A DNA stretch of 64,000 bases from Kribbella kalugense (GTDB taxonomy: Bacteria; Actinomycetota; Actinomycetes; Propionibacteriales; Kribbellaceae). Shown here in pieces: positions 47,318 through 55,929 of the stretch. The position numbers and the translations under genes are program-made. Location: the NCBI RefSeq assembly GCF_004365875.1, contig NZ_SODF01000002.1:2110971-2174970 (forward strand), given 5' to 3'. Position 1 is the first letter of the stretch. The number at the start of each line of letters is the position of its first letter. The notes below the pieces were generated by a model, which worked only from the letters and a program-made list of their open reading frames with translations, was not told the DNA's origin and did no database searches.

Positions 47318-49477
47318 TTAGCTGATGGGGTCGACCGCCCGGCGGCGTCCGCGCGTCGCGATCAGTCGCTCCTGCATGTCGCGCAGCGGCTCACCGTCCT
47401 GGCCGATCAACCGGGCCTGCCAGGTGTCGTCGGCCTGCAGCCACCAGGATCCGGTGGTCTCGTCCATCGCCAGGTCGAACATCTCGCCCAGCTCGATGAC
47501 GTGGTCCGGCTCCTTCAGCTGCACCAGCACCTCGACCCGGCGGTCCAGGTTGCGGTGCATGAGGTCGGCGGAGCCGATCCACACCTCCGGCTCACCGCCG
47601 TTCTCGAACATGAACACCCGGCTGTGCTCGAGGAACCGGCCCAGGATGCTGCGGACCCGGATGTTGTCCGACAGCCCGGGTACGCCGGGGCGCAGCGTGC
47701 AGATGCCGCGAATCCACAGGTCCACGGGTACGCCGGCCTGTGACGCCCGGTAGAGCGCGTCGCAGAGGGCCTCGTCGACCAGGCTGTTCACCTTGAACCG
47801 GATCCGCGCCGGGCGACCGGCCAGGTGGTGCTGCACCTCACGGTCGATCCGCTCGACCAGCCCCCGCCGTACCGACTGGGGAGCGACCAGGATCCGCCGG
47901 TAGCCCTCGCTGCGGCTGAAGCCGGACAGGTGGTTGAACAGCTGCGCGACGTCCTCGGTGACCACCTTGTCGCTGGTGAGCAGGCCGAGGTCCTCGTACA
48001 GCCGGGCGGTCTTCGGGTGGTAGTTACCGGTCCCGATGTGGGCGTACCGACGCAGGCCGTCCGGCTCGTCGCGGACGACCATCGACAGCTTGCAGTGAGT
48101 CTTCAGACCGATCACGCCGTACACGACATGGCAGCCTGCGTGCTCCAGCTGACGGGCCCACTTGATGTTCGCCTGCTCGTCGAAGCGGGCCTGGATCTCG
48201 ACCAGGACCAGGACCTGCTTGCCGGCCTCGGCGGCGTCGATGAGCGCATCGACGATCGGTGAGTCACCACTGGTCCGGTACAGCGTCTGCTTGATCGCCA
48301 GTACGTGCGGATCGGCGGCGGCCTGCTCGATGAAGCGCTGGACGCTGGTGGAGAACGAGTCGTACGGGTGGTGGACCAGCACGTCGCGCTGCTTGAGGGC
48401 GTAGAACATGTCCGCCGGGTTGGCGGTCTCCACCTCGGCCAGGTGCGGATGCGTCGACGGAACGAACCCCGGGTACTTCAGCTCGGCCCGGTCCAGGCTG
48501 GCGATCGTGAACAGTCCACGCAGGTCCAGCGGACCCGGGACCTCGAACACCTCGGCCTCGGTGACGCCCAGCTCGGACAGCAGCAGCGCCCGCACCTGCG
48601 GGTCGATCGACTCCTCCACCTCGAGCCGGACGGGCGGACCGAACCGGCGGCGCAGCAGCTCCTTCTCGAGCGCTGCCAGCAGGTTCTCCGCGTCGTCCTC
48701 CTCGACCTCGAGGTCCTCGTTGCGGGTCACCCGGAAGGTGTGGTGCTGGGTGACCTCCATGCCCGGGAACAGCTGGCCCAGGTGGGTCGCGATGACGTCC
48801 TCGAGCGGCACGAACCGGCCCTCGGCCACCTTCACGAACCGCGGCAGCAGCGGCGGCACCTTGACCCGGGCGAAGTGCTCGCCGCCGGTGTCGGGGTTGC
48901 GGACCACGACGGCGAGGTTGAGGCTCAGGCCGGAGATGTACGGGAACGGGTGCGACGGGTCGACCGCCAGCGGGGTCAGCACCGGGAACACGCGGTCCCG
49001 GAAGAACCGGGTCATGTCCTCGCGTTCGCTGTGCTGCAGCTCGTCCCAGCGGAGGATCTCGATGCCCTGCTCGACCAGCGCCGGCTGCACCGACTTCCGC
49101 CAGGTCTCGGCCTGGCGGTCCATCAGCTCACGGCTGCGGGTGAGGCTCCGGTCGAGCACCTCGCGCGGCAGCAGCCCACTGGCCGCCCTCACCGCGACCC
49201 CAGCCGCGATACGACGCTTCAGACCGGCAACCCGGACCATGTAGAACTCGTCCAGGTTGCTGGCGAAGATGGCCAGGAACTTGGCCCGCTCGAGCAACGG
49301 GATCCGGTCGTTCTCGGCCAGTTCCAGCACCCGCTGGTTGAACGCCAGCCAGCTCAGCTCGCGATCGGAAAACCGATCCACCGGAAGGTCGCCGGCCGCA
49401 CTGATGTCGTACGGCGGCTCGACGTCGTACTCCCGGTTGTGGGATGCCAGCAAGTCTCCAGCCACGCCGACCAGCAT
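47318..49477 (-). CDS. ppk: Polyphosphate kinase 1
   Basis: The 719-residue enzyme has the PPK1 order. The N domain is RFSDRELSWLAFNQRVLELA with NLDEFYMVRVAGLK, and the C domains hold the phospho-His site KTHCKLSMVVRDE and HIGTGNYHPKTARLYEDLGL. VDLWIRGICTLRPG follows. It makes polyphosphate from ATP reversibly, storing phosphate and energy. ATG 49477 was chosen with AAAGGA 4 nt upstream. It is transcribed with the MutT1-like gene and divergent from the esterase gene. It complements the Pst and Pit uptake genes in this window. Confidence 0.96.
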   Translation of the reverse strand: MLVGVAGDLLASHNREYDVEPPYDISAAGDLPVDRFSDRELSWLAFNQRVLELAENDRIPLLERAKFLAIFASNLDEFYMVRVAGLKRRIAAGVAVRAASGLLPREVLDRSLTRSRELMDRQAETWRKSVQPALVEQGIEILRWDELQHSEREDMTRFFRDRVFPVLTPLAVDPSHPFPYISGLSLNLAVVVRNPDTGGEHFARVKVPPLLPRFVKVAEGRFVPLEDVIATHLGQLFPGMEVTQHHTFRVTRNEDLEVEEDDAENLLAALEKELLRRRFGPPVRLEVEESIDPQVRALLLSELGVTEAEVFEVPGPLDLRGLFTIASLDRAELKYPGFVPSTHPHLAEVETANPADMFYALKQRDVLVHHPYDSFSTSVQRFIEQAAADPHVLAIKQTLYRTSGDSPIVDALIDAAEAGKQVLVLVEIQARFDEQANIKWARQLEHAGCHVVYGVIGLKTHCKLSMVVRDEPDGLRRYAHIGTGNYHPKTARLYEDLGLLTSDKVVTEDVAQLFNHLSGFSRSEGYRRILVAPQSVRRGLVERIDREVQHHLAGRPARIRFKVNSLVDEALCDALYRASQAGVPVDLWIRGICTLRPGVPGLSDNIRVRSILGRFLEHSRVFMFENGGEPEVWIGSADLMHRNLDRRVEVLVQLKEPDHVIELGEMFDLAMDETTGSWWLQADDTWQARLIGQDGEPLRDMQERLIATRGRRRAVDPIS

Positions 49478-49568
49478 CGCATCCTTTCGTGAACATGGGG
49501 TAGCCGTCCGCGCGTTCGCCGATGTGACGTTTTCGTTCCTCCGGACCACTTACTGGGGAGACGGTTGC

Positions 49569-49574
49569 TAGCGT
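49569..49574 (+). promoter_or_regulatory. -10 box of esterase gene (leaderless)
   Basis: TAGCGT at 49569-49574 lies 8 nt before GTG 49583. This supports GTG 49583 as a leaderless start over TTG 49565. Confidence 0.45.
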
Positions 49575-49582
49575 CACTCCTT

Positions 49583-50641
49583 GTGAACTCACGACTGGAC
49601 TCGGCATTCCGTGACACGGCGACCGCCGTACAGGCGAACGCGCTGACCCCGCTGTACGCCCTGCCCGCCGCCGTCCGGCGCCGCCTGGCCGGCGCACCGG
49701 TCCAGATCGACGGCAACACCCTCGATCCCGACCTCCAGTTGCTCCTCAAGGTCGAGAACCTGTTGCCTCGCACAACCAAGACCGACGCGGCGACCGCCCG
49801 CGCCAAGTTCCGCGCCCTGTGCCGGCTGATCCCCGGCAAGCCCGCCGAGCTACAGCGCGTAACGGACCTCACCGTCCGCGGCGCCGCCGGCCAGCTCGGC
49901 GCTCGCCTCTACGTCCCGCGGGACGCCGGTCGCGGTCTGCTGGTCTTCTTCCACGGCGGCGGATGGGTCGTCGGCGACCTCGGCACCCACGACGGCCTCT
50001 GCCGCGCGATCGCCGCCGACGCCGGGATCCGCGTCCTCTCCGTCGACTACCGCCTGGCCCCCGAGGCGCCCGCGCCTACCGCGGCCGAGGACGCCATCGC
50101 CGCCTTCACCTGGGCCGTCGACCACGCCGAAGACCTGGGCGTCGACCCGGGACTGGTTGCCGTCGGCGGCGACAGCGCCGGCGGCAACCTGGCGGCCGTG
50201 GTCGCCCAGCAGTCCGTACGCCGCGGCGACCTCCCGCGCCCCGCCCTCCAGGTCCTGCTCTATCCCGCTGTCGACCTGGTCGCCCGCCGCCCCAGCCGGG
50301 ATCTCTTCTCCGAGGGCTTCATCCTCAGCGAGGCCGACATCATCTGGTACCGCGACCACTACACCCCCGACCCCACCCTCCGCCCCGACCCGATCGTCTC
50401 CCCACTCCGCGCCGAAGACCTCACCGGCCTCCCACCCACCTACCTCACCACCGCCGGCTTCGACCCCCTCCGAGACGAAGGCCTCGACTACGCCAAAGCC
50501 CTCACCTCAGCCGGCAACCCCCTGACCCACGTCCCCCACCCCACCCTCACCCACGGCTACGCCAACCTCCTAACCCTCCCCGGCAAAACCCGCCAAGCCC
50601 ACACCCACCTCGTCAACCACCTGAGGTCAGTCCTGCATTAG
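49583..50641 (+). CDS. Alpha/beta hydrolase, hormone-sensitive-lipase type
   Basis: The 352-residue esterase has the HSL oxyanion motif FFHGGGWVVGD, nucleophile elbow VGGDSAGGNLA (GDSAGG), acid GFDPLRDEG and a catalytic His in PTLTHGYANL. It hydrolyses short-chain esters, and the true substrate is unknown. The last 90 codons have an extreme run of CCC/ACC/CTC codons, so the plus strand there is nearly pyrimidine-only. Start GTG 49583 follows the -10; TTG 49565 with GGGGAG just upstream is the alternative. Confidence 0.9.
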   Translation: MNSRLDSAFRDTATAVQANALTPLYALPAAVRRRLAGAPVQIDGNTLDPDLQLLLKVENLLPRTTKTDAATARAKFRALCRLIPGKPAELQRVTDLTVRGAAGQLGARLYVPRDAGRGLLVFFHGGGWVVGDLGTHDGLCRAIAADAGIRVLSVDYRLAPEAPAPTAAEDAIAAFTWAVDHAEDLGVDPGLVAVGGDSAGGNLAAVVAQQSVRRGDLPRPALQVLLYPAVDLVARRPSRDLFSEGFILSEADIIWYRDHYTPDPTLRPDPIVSPLRAEDLTGLPPTYLTTAGFDPLRDEGLDYAKALTSAGNPLTHVPHPTLTHGYANLLTLPGKTRQAHTHLVNHLRSVLH

Positions 50642-50728
50642 CCCGCCTCTGGACGACTGACGATCACAACTCATTCGAGGCCGACAGCGTCGCCCTCATG
50701 GCCGGCTTGGCCGCGCGGAACGAACCGC

Positions 50729-51652
50729 TCAGCGGCCAGGGTCGACGAGTACAGGGACGGCCTCACGAACCAGGAGCGGGGTGGCTGGACCGGTGATGGG
50801 GACCGTGCCGTCGACGTACTGCCAGCCGGTGCCGGCGACGTTGAAGCGGGCGGCGTAACTGGTGGTCAACGTCAGACTGACATCACCACGCTTCATGTAC
50901 TTATGCGTGATCTCCTTCGACGGGTACGGCTTCCCCGGCGTACTCGTCGTCAACGCCGGACTCCCGTCACCGAAGTGCCACGTGTAACTGATCGGCGTCG
51001 CCTCAACCTCCACCGGGAAACCGAGCAGCGACACAGTCGTCGTCGACACCTTGCTGTCGTCGGTGTAAACGATGGTGTCCAGATTGACCAGCGTCCGCCC
51101 ATTCGGCTGCACCTTCACCGAAAGCCCAGGAAACACGACGTTCTTCGTCTCCGAACGCACCTGCTCCCACGTGATGTCCTCAGGCCGCGGACGCACTACC
51201 TCCGGCGGCAACGTACGTTCAGGAATCCGCCTCCCGACGCCACCAGGCTGACATCGGGTCGGACCAGGCACCGTTCCATCCGGCTGCATGAGGCCGCAGA
51301 CGCCGATGTTGAGTTTGATGTCACCTCGCTCGGTGGCCGATGTCGTCAGATCATCCTTGGATCGGCGAGGTTTGGTCGGCTTGTTGGCCGGTCCGGCAGG
51401 CAGTCTGGACTTCGCCTTGCTCTTCTTTCCGGCGTTGCCTGCGGCTAGCCGGTCGGTGGTGCGTTTCGTCGCGCTGGTCGTGATGCTGTCTTTGTTCTTC
51501 CTGACCTTCACCGGCGGTGGGTTTCCAGGATTCCGCTCCGGCGCGGCTGCTGCTTGGTGCACTAGCGGAAGGTCGGCCGATGCCCAGGAGTTTCCTGGCT
51601 CCGCCAGAGTGCCGAGCAAGAGTCCTGCCGCGATACCCAAAGCCAATTTCAT
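50729..51652 (-). CDS. Secreted protein with PKD-like domain, unknown function
   Basis: The 307-residue exported protein has signal KLALGIAAGLLLGTLAEPG. A Lys/Ser/Thr-rich linker carries a repeated KDSITTSATKRT / KDDLTTSATERG motif, one Cys pair (CGLMQPDG..TRC), and a C-terminal PKD-like beta domain (TPISYTWHFGDGSPALTTST). The repeated TTSAT segment is odd and may be glycosylated. ATG 51652 overlaps the stop of the DUF6318-like gene by 4 bp, so the two are coupled and probably form an envelope pair. Confidence 0.75.
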   Translation of the reverse strand: MKLALGIAAGLLLGTLAEPGNSWASADLPLVHQAAAAPERNPGNPPPVKVRKNKDSITTSATKRTTDRLAAGNAGKKSKAKSRLPAGPANKPTKPRRSKDDLTTSATERGDIKLNIGVCGLMQPDGTVPGPTRCQPGGVGRRIPERTLPPEVVRPRPEDITWEQVRSETKNVVFPGLSVKVQPNGRTLVNLDTIVYTDDSKVSTTTVSLLGFPVEVEATPISYTWHFGDGSPALTTSTPGKPYPSKEITHKYMKRGDVSLTLTTSYAARFNVAGTGWQYVDGTVPITGPATPLLVREAVPVLVDPGR

Positions 51653-52275
51653 TGCTTCGTCTGTTTCATCTCGTACATGATCCAATTTCCACCCTTGGTG
51701 GACAGTGCGAATTCACGGGTGTACTTGGACGGTTTGCTGACCAGTGGAGCGTCAGCCTTCGTCTCTTTACTCGTGTATCCGCCGACGCTCAGAGTGGCCG
51801 ATCCACCCGCGAACCCAGTCTTCCCGCGAGTCAACTCCGGTACGTCGGTGATGTGCTCGTGGTAGTCGCCGACCAACAAGCCGTTGGTCGCGTTGGATTT
51901 CGCGATGAAGGCTGCGTAAGAATTGCAATTCTCGCAGCCTGAGTCACTGGCCGCCAGAAGTGTGGTCGTGTCGCCGGTGTCCGCTGCATAATTCATGAGG
52001 TCGCTGTAATAGCGGACGAATTGTTCTGCGGCCGCGAGCGTGACCCCCTGGGCAGTACTCGGTCGATCTGGTGCAGCGGTCGGGACAGTCGATGTCGGAG
52101 GCGTCGTACCGCCCGGACTGGGCTGTGTGCTTACGGATGATTCGGCGCCCGTGCTGCCAGTGGGCGGGGCCGTGTTTGGGCGGCCGGCTTCGGGGCTGCC
52201 GCCGCAGGCGGTTAGGAGTGTGGCGGCGCCTAGGCAGGCCAGGAGTGTGGTGGTTGGCCTGTTGCGGTGTGTCAC
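51649..52275 (-). CDS. DUF6318-like lipoprotein
   Basis: The 208-residue lipoprotein has signal LLACLGAATLLTAC (Cys near 24). A long Pro/Thr/Ser linker is followed by a domain with VRYYSDLMNYAADTGDTTTL, SDSGCENCNSYAAFI and a beta-rich end. This is the DUF6318 pattern of actinobacterial lipoproteins, resembling the NTF2-like fold; the function is unknown. GTG 52275 is chosen with GGAGGG 9 nt before it. It is coupled to the downstream PKD-like protein. Confidence 0.75.
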   Translation of the reverse strand: MTHRNRPTTTLLACLGAATLLTACGGSPEAGRPNTAPPTGSTGAESSVSTQPSPGGTTPPTSTVPTAAPDRPSTAQGVTLAAAEQFVRYYSDLMNYAADTGDTTTLLAASDSGCENCNSYAAFIAKSNATNGLLVGDYHEHITDVPELTRGKTGFAGGSATLSVGGYTSKETKADAPLVSKPSKYTREFALSTKGGNWIMYEMKQTKQ

Positions 52276-52539
52276 GAGTGTCAGCCCTCCGTAGTCGGAC
52301 ACGATCGTAACGGGCTGTGGGCGCTTGGCTCCATGTCAAAAGGTGCAGCCTGTGGACAACGTTGAGGGGCCAGGAGCCGCCCGGCTGGGGGGTTAGAGGC
52401 TCGGACGGCTCCCGGCTGTTGATGGGACGGGTGGGGGCGGGGTTTATGACGCGAAGTGAGCGAGTGACTTCGCTGTGATGTCGTTCACAGCCGCTCCAAC
52501 CCCGCAGCCGGTCCACCAAGCTGCGGATCCTGAGGTGTG
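52276..52539. other. Intergenic region upstream of DUF6318-like gene
   Basis: No gene is supported. The clearest structure is GCGAAGT/ACTTCGC (52451-52457 with 52467-52473), which may end the mshD transcript. GGAGCCG/CGGCTCC can also pair near 52371 and 52410. Confidence 0.5.
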
Positions 52540-53448
52540 TTAGGCGGGGGCGTATTGGACGTCTAGGGCGGCGGTTTTGAAGCCTAGGTTGGTGTAGAGG
52601 GTGCGGGCGGCGGTGTTGGTGCCGTCTACGTAGAGGACGACGGCGTCCAGGTTGCGGTCGTCCTGGAGGTGGTGGAGGCCTTGGAGGGTTAGGGCTTTGC
52701 CCAGGCCGCTGCCTTGGTGGATGGGGGAGACAGCTACTACATAGACCTCGCCGACGCCGTCTTCGACCTTGGTCCAGTGGAAGCCGGCCACCGCGCCACT
52801 AGTGGAGTCGACGGCCAGGAAGAAGCCGTTGGGGTCGAACCAGGGTTGCTGGAGGCGCTCGGCCAGGTCGGCGGCGGTCCAGCTGCCCTGTTCGGGGTGG
52901 TCGGCGAAGGCGGCGGCGTTCACCTCCAGCCAGGCTGCGTCGTCCTGTCCGGGGACAAACGTTCGTACGGCGATCCCGTCGGGCCAGACCGGATCCGGCA
53001 GCGAAGCCCTGGTACGGCGGAGGAAGTAGAGCTCCCGTGTGACCTCGAGGTTCAGGCGGTGGGCCAGCTCGTCGGAGCCGGGGAGGCGGCCGTGTGCCCA
53101 GACGCGGGTACGAGTGCCGCCATGGTCGAGCAGCATGCGGAGGAGCGCCGTACCGAAGCCCTGTCGTCGGAAGGTTGGGGCGACGACGAGCTCCGCCGAG
53201 CCGTCCGGGGACAGGGCGCCGTACCCGACCAGGTTGCGGGCGCTCTGCAGGCCGCTGACCTCGATGGTGCCCGGATCGCCGTCGTAGGCGAGGACGTGGA
53301 CGTCGTCGGGATGTTCGCCGTCGAGGTGCAGGAGGGTGCGTTCGGAGAGCGGGTTGACGCCGTCGCTGTGTGCTGCGGCGCGGGCGATTTCCGTGACGGC
53401 GGCGGCAGTGGCCGAGGGCAACGGTGAGGGAACGGCTTCGAGGGTCAC
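52540..53448 (-). CDS. mshD: Mycothiol synthase MshD
   Basis: The 302-residue protein has two GNAT domains. The second holds the acetyl-CoA loop VYVVAVSPIHQGSGLGKALT and LYVDGTNTAARTLYTNLGFK, and the first has ELVVAPTFRRQGFGTALLRM. Arrangement and segments such as DPNGFFLAVDSTSGAVAGFHW match MshD. MshD acetylates Cys-GlcN-Ins as the last step of mycothiol synthesis, the thiol buffer of Actinobacteria. TACGGT (minus strand, 53455-53460) lies 6 nt before GTG 53448, so the start is leaderless. Confidence 0.93.
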   Translation of the reverse strand: MTLEAVPSPLPSATAAAVTEIARAAAHSDGVNPLSERTLLHLDGEHPDDVHVLAYDGDPGTIEVSGLQSARNLVGYGALSPDGSAELVVAPTFRRQGFGTALLRMLLDHGGTRTRVWAHGRLPGSDELAHRLNLEVTRELYFLRRTRASLPDPVWPDGIAVRTFVPGQDDAAWLEVNAAAFADHPEQGSWTAADLAERLQQPWFDPNGFFLAVDSTSGAVAGFHWTKVEDGVGEVYVVAVSPIHQGSGLGKALTLQGLHHLQDDRNLDAVVLYVDGTNTAARTLYTNLGFKTAALDVQYAPA

Positions 53449-53454
53449 GTGAAT

Positions 53455-53460
53455 ACCGTA
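53455..53460 (-). promoter_or_regulatory. -10 box of mshD (leaderless)
   Basis: TACGGT on the minus strand, followed by ATTCAC and GTG. Confidence 0.5.
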
Positions 53461-53593
53461 AAAGGTCCGGCTGAGTTCATGCTCAGGTCCTGGCGGGGGC
53501 GCGCCGCCTTGGGTAGTTTTCGCGGCACCGCAAGGAATTCGCGGGACCGCTACCCGCGGTGACCCAGACGACGACGGACCAAACGGAGTTGAA

Positions 53594-55483
53594 ATGGCCC
53601 TGACAGGACGAGACAGAGCGCGGCTGGGGGGACGGCGAGCGGTCGGACTGCTCGCCGCCGGGACGGCTGCGGTGCTCGCCTTGGCCGCGGGGGGATCCGT
53701 GAGCCAGGCTGCCGGTACGACGCGGTCGAGTGCGGCAACGCAGTCCACCGCCGACCAGGCGACCGCCGACCAATCGGCTGCAGCCCAGTCGGCGGAGACC
53801 CAGTCGCAGGCGACCGCGAGCCAGGCGGCGAAGCCGAAGCCGACCCACACCCAGATCCAGATGCTCGCCATCAACGACTTCCACGGCAACCTGGAGCCGG
53901 CGACGGGTTCGGGCGGCAACATCAACGGCATCCCGGCGGGCGGCGCGGCGTACCTCGCGACGTATCTGAAGGATCTGCGGGCCGCCGCGAAGGCGAAGGG
54001 CCAGGAGTCGGTCACGGTCGCTCCCGGTGACCTGATCGGCGCCTCGCCGCTGCTGTCGGCCGCGTTCCACGACGAGCCGACGATCGAAGCGCTGAACGGG
54101 ATGGGCCTCGAGGTTGCGTCGGTGGGCAACCACGAGTTCGACGAGGGCTGGCACGAGCTGCTCCGGATGCAGACCGGCGGCTGCCTGCCGGACGGCGACG
54201 GGCAGAACAACCAGAACTCCTGCCCGGACGCGAAGCACCCGTTCACCGGTGCCAAGTTCAAGTACCTCTCCGCGAACGTGTTCTTCACCAACACCCAGAA
54301 GACCCTGTTCGCGCCGTACACGATCAAGACCTTCAAGAACGGCCAGAAGGTCGGCTTCATCGGCATGACGCTGGAGAACACGCCGAACATCGTCACCAAG
54401 TCCGGTGTCGACGGACTGACCTTCAAGGACGAGGTCGAGACCGCGAACGCGCTGGTCCCGGTGCTGAAGAAGAAGGGCGTGAAGTCGATCGTCGTGCTGC
54501 TGCACGAAGGCGGCTTCCCGGCCGACCCGAAGGCGTACAACAGCTGCCCGGGCATCTCCGGCCCGATCGTCGACATCAACGCCGGCCTGGACCCGGAGAT
54601 CGACGCGATCATCTCCGGCCACACTCACCAGGCCTACAACTGCTCGCTGCCGGACAAGGCCGGTAAGCCGCGCCTCGTGACCAGCGCGTCGTCGTTCGGA
54701 CGCCTAGTGACCGATGTTCGGCTGAGCATCGACAACGCGACCGGCGACGTCGACCGGGTGAACACCCTGGCGAACAACCAGATCGTCACCCAGGACGTGG
54801 TGCAGGACCGCAAGACCGCCGAGCTGATCGCGAAGTACAAGAAGCTGGTCGCGCCGATCGAGAGCAAGGTGATCGGCCACATCACCACACCCTCGGTGGT
54901 GCGGACGAACGACGACTCGCTCGAGTCCCCACTGGGGAACCTGATCGCCGACGCGCAGCTGGCCGATCCGTCCGTGGTGTCGGGCGGGAAGACTCCGGTC
55001 GCGGCGTTCATGAACCCGGGCGGCATTCGCGCCGATCTGGCGTCGACCGGTGGTGCGGTCACCTTCGGGCAGGCGTTCACCGTGCAGCCGTTCAACAACT
55101 TCCTGGTCTCGATGGACATGACCGGGGCGCAGATCAAGACGCTGCTCGAGCAGCAGTTCTCCGGGCTGAACGGGCCGGAGGACGCGAAGTTCAAGGTGCT
55201 CCAGGTCGCGGGCATCACCTACACCTGGAACCCGGCCGCCGCGGCGGGCTCGAAGGTGGTCGCAGGCTCGATCAAGATCGGCGGGCAGCCGCTGGTGGAC
55301 GCGACGTCGTACCGCATCGTCACGAACAACTTCCTGTCCGACGGCGGTGACGGCTTCCCGGCCTTCACCACCGCGACGAACAAGGTGTTCGGCGGGCTCG
55401 ACATCGACGCGTTCGCCAGCTACCTGACCGCGCACGACCCGTACACCCCGGTCGCCACCGACCGCATCTCGATCGGTTCCTGA
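53594..55483 (+). CDS. Secreted bifunctional metallophosphatase/5'-nucleotidase
   Basis: The 629-residue exported protein has a signal near residues 15-40 (AVGLLAAGTAAVLALAAGG) and an Ala/Gln/Ser-rich linker. The metallophosphatase domain has metal ligands in MLAINDFHGNLEP, VAPGDLIGASPLLS, SVGNHEFDEGW and DAIISGHTHQAYNC. The 5'-nucleotidase C-terminal domain follows (FMNPGGIRADL, VQPFNNFLVSMDMTG, SDGGDGFPAF). It releases phosphate and nucleosides from nucleotides outside the cell, in keeping with the phosphate genes nearby. A TTCG-capped terminator follows. Confidence 0.94.
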   Translation: MALTGRDRARLGGRRAVGLLAAGTAAVLALAAGGSVSQAAGTTRSSAATQSTADQATADQSAAAQSAETQSQATASQAAKPKPTHTQIQMLAINDFHGNLEPATGSGGNINGIPAGGAAYLATYLKDLRAAAKAKGQESVTVAPGDLIGASPLLSAAFHDEPTIEALNGMGLEVASVGNHEFDEGWHELLRMQTGGCLPDGDGQNNQNSCPDAKHPFTGAKFKYLSANVFFTNTQKTLFAPYTIKTFKNGQKVGFIGMTLENTPNIVTKSGVDGLTFKDEVETANALVPVLKKKGVKSIVVLLHEGGFPADPKAYNSCPGISGPIVDINAGLDPEIDAIISGHTHQAYNCSLPDKAGKPRLVTSASSFGRLVTDVRLSIDNATGDVDRVNTLANNQIVTQDVVQDRKTAELIAKYKKLVAPIESKVIGHITTPSVVRTNDDSLESPLGNLIADAQLADPSVVSGGKTPVAAFMNPGGIRADLASTGGAVTFGQAFTVQPFNNFLVSMDMTGAQIKTLLEQQFSGLNGPEDAKFKVLQVAGITYTWNPAAAAGSKVVAGSIKIGGQPLVDATSYRIVTNNFLSDGGDGFPAFTTATNKVFGGLDIDAFASYLTAHDPYTPVATDRISIGS

Positions 55484-55489
55484 GCGGCT

Positions 55490-55521
55490 CCGTCCCGGCG
55501 TACTTCGGTACGCCGGGACGG
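55490..55521 (+). terminator. Terminator with TTCG tetraloop
   Basis: CCGTCCCGGCGTAC (55490-55503) pairs perfectly with 55508-55521 around TTCG, 14 bp, 6 bp after the 5'-nucleotidase stop. Confidence 0.88.
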
Positions 55522-55616
55522 GACCCAGGCCCGGGCGAGGTGGACGGCTGACGGGTTTTTCGTTCCGCGAAAGGTCCTGGTACCTTGCGTATTCAGGCTT
55601 TCACGGAAGGTGAGCG

Positions 55617-55925
55617 ATGGCGCACGTTGCTCCGACTTCGCATCGGCGGACCACTCGGACGTCGCATGGCGGGCATCGCAGCGGTGACGGGCCGGTCCAG
55701 ATCACCAGCTGGCTCGGGTTGACCTTTGCATTCATCGTGGGGCTGGTGCTGTCCGCCCAGTCGCACGTCGGCGTTCACGCCGCTGGGATCACCTTGCTGG
55801 TGATGCTGGTGCCGATCACGGTCGGGACGTTCGTGGCGGCGTTCCGGCAGGGCGTCGGGTCCTGGAAGGCGGCGCTGGTCACAGCGGCCGCCCTCGCGAT
55901 CACCTTGCTGAAGTTCGTCCTCTAA
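55617..55925 (+). CDS. Small membrane protein of unknown function
   Basis: The 102-residue protein has a basic, His-rich start (TSHRRTTRTSHGGHRSGDG) and two to three membrane helices (WLGLTFAFIVGLVLSAQS, ITLLVMLVPITVGTFVAAF, WKAALVTAAALAITLLKFVL). GAAGGTGAG precedes ATG 55617. I do not recognise it. It is convergent with glnR, the stops being 4 bp apart with no terminator between. Confidence 0.75.
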   Translation: MAHVAPTSHRRTTRTSHGGHRSGDGPVQITSWLGLTFAFIVGLVLSAQSHVGVHAAGITLLVMLVPITVGTFVAAFRQGVGSWKAALVTAAALAITLLKFVL

Positions 55926-55929
55926 GAGG

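Noticed and set aside
53475..53496. PHO box before the 5'-nucleotidase
   Set aside because: Only one half-unit (GTTCATG) is convincing; the 11-bp repeat is too degenerate.
53449..54624. Upstream extension of the mshD frame
   Set aside because: It lies antisense to the 5'-nucleotidase gene, and MshD similarity and a -10 box fix the start at 53448.
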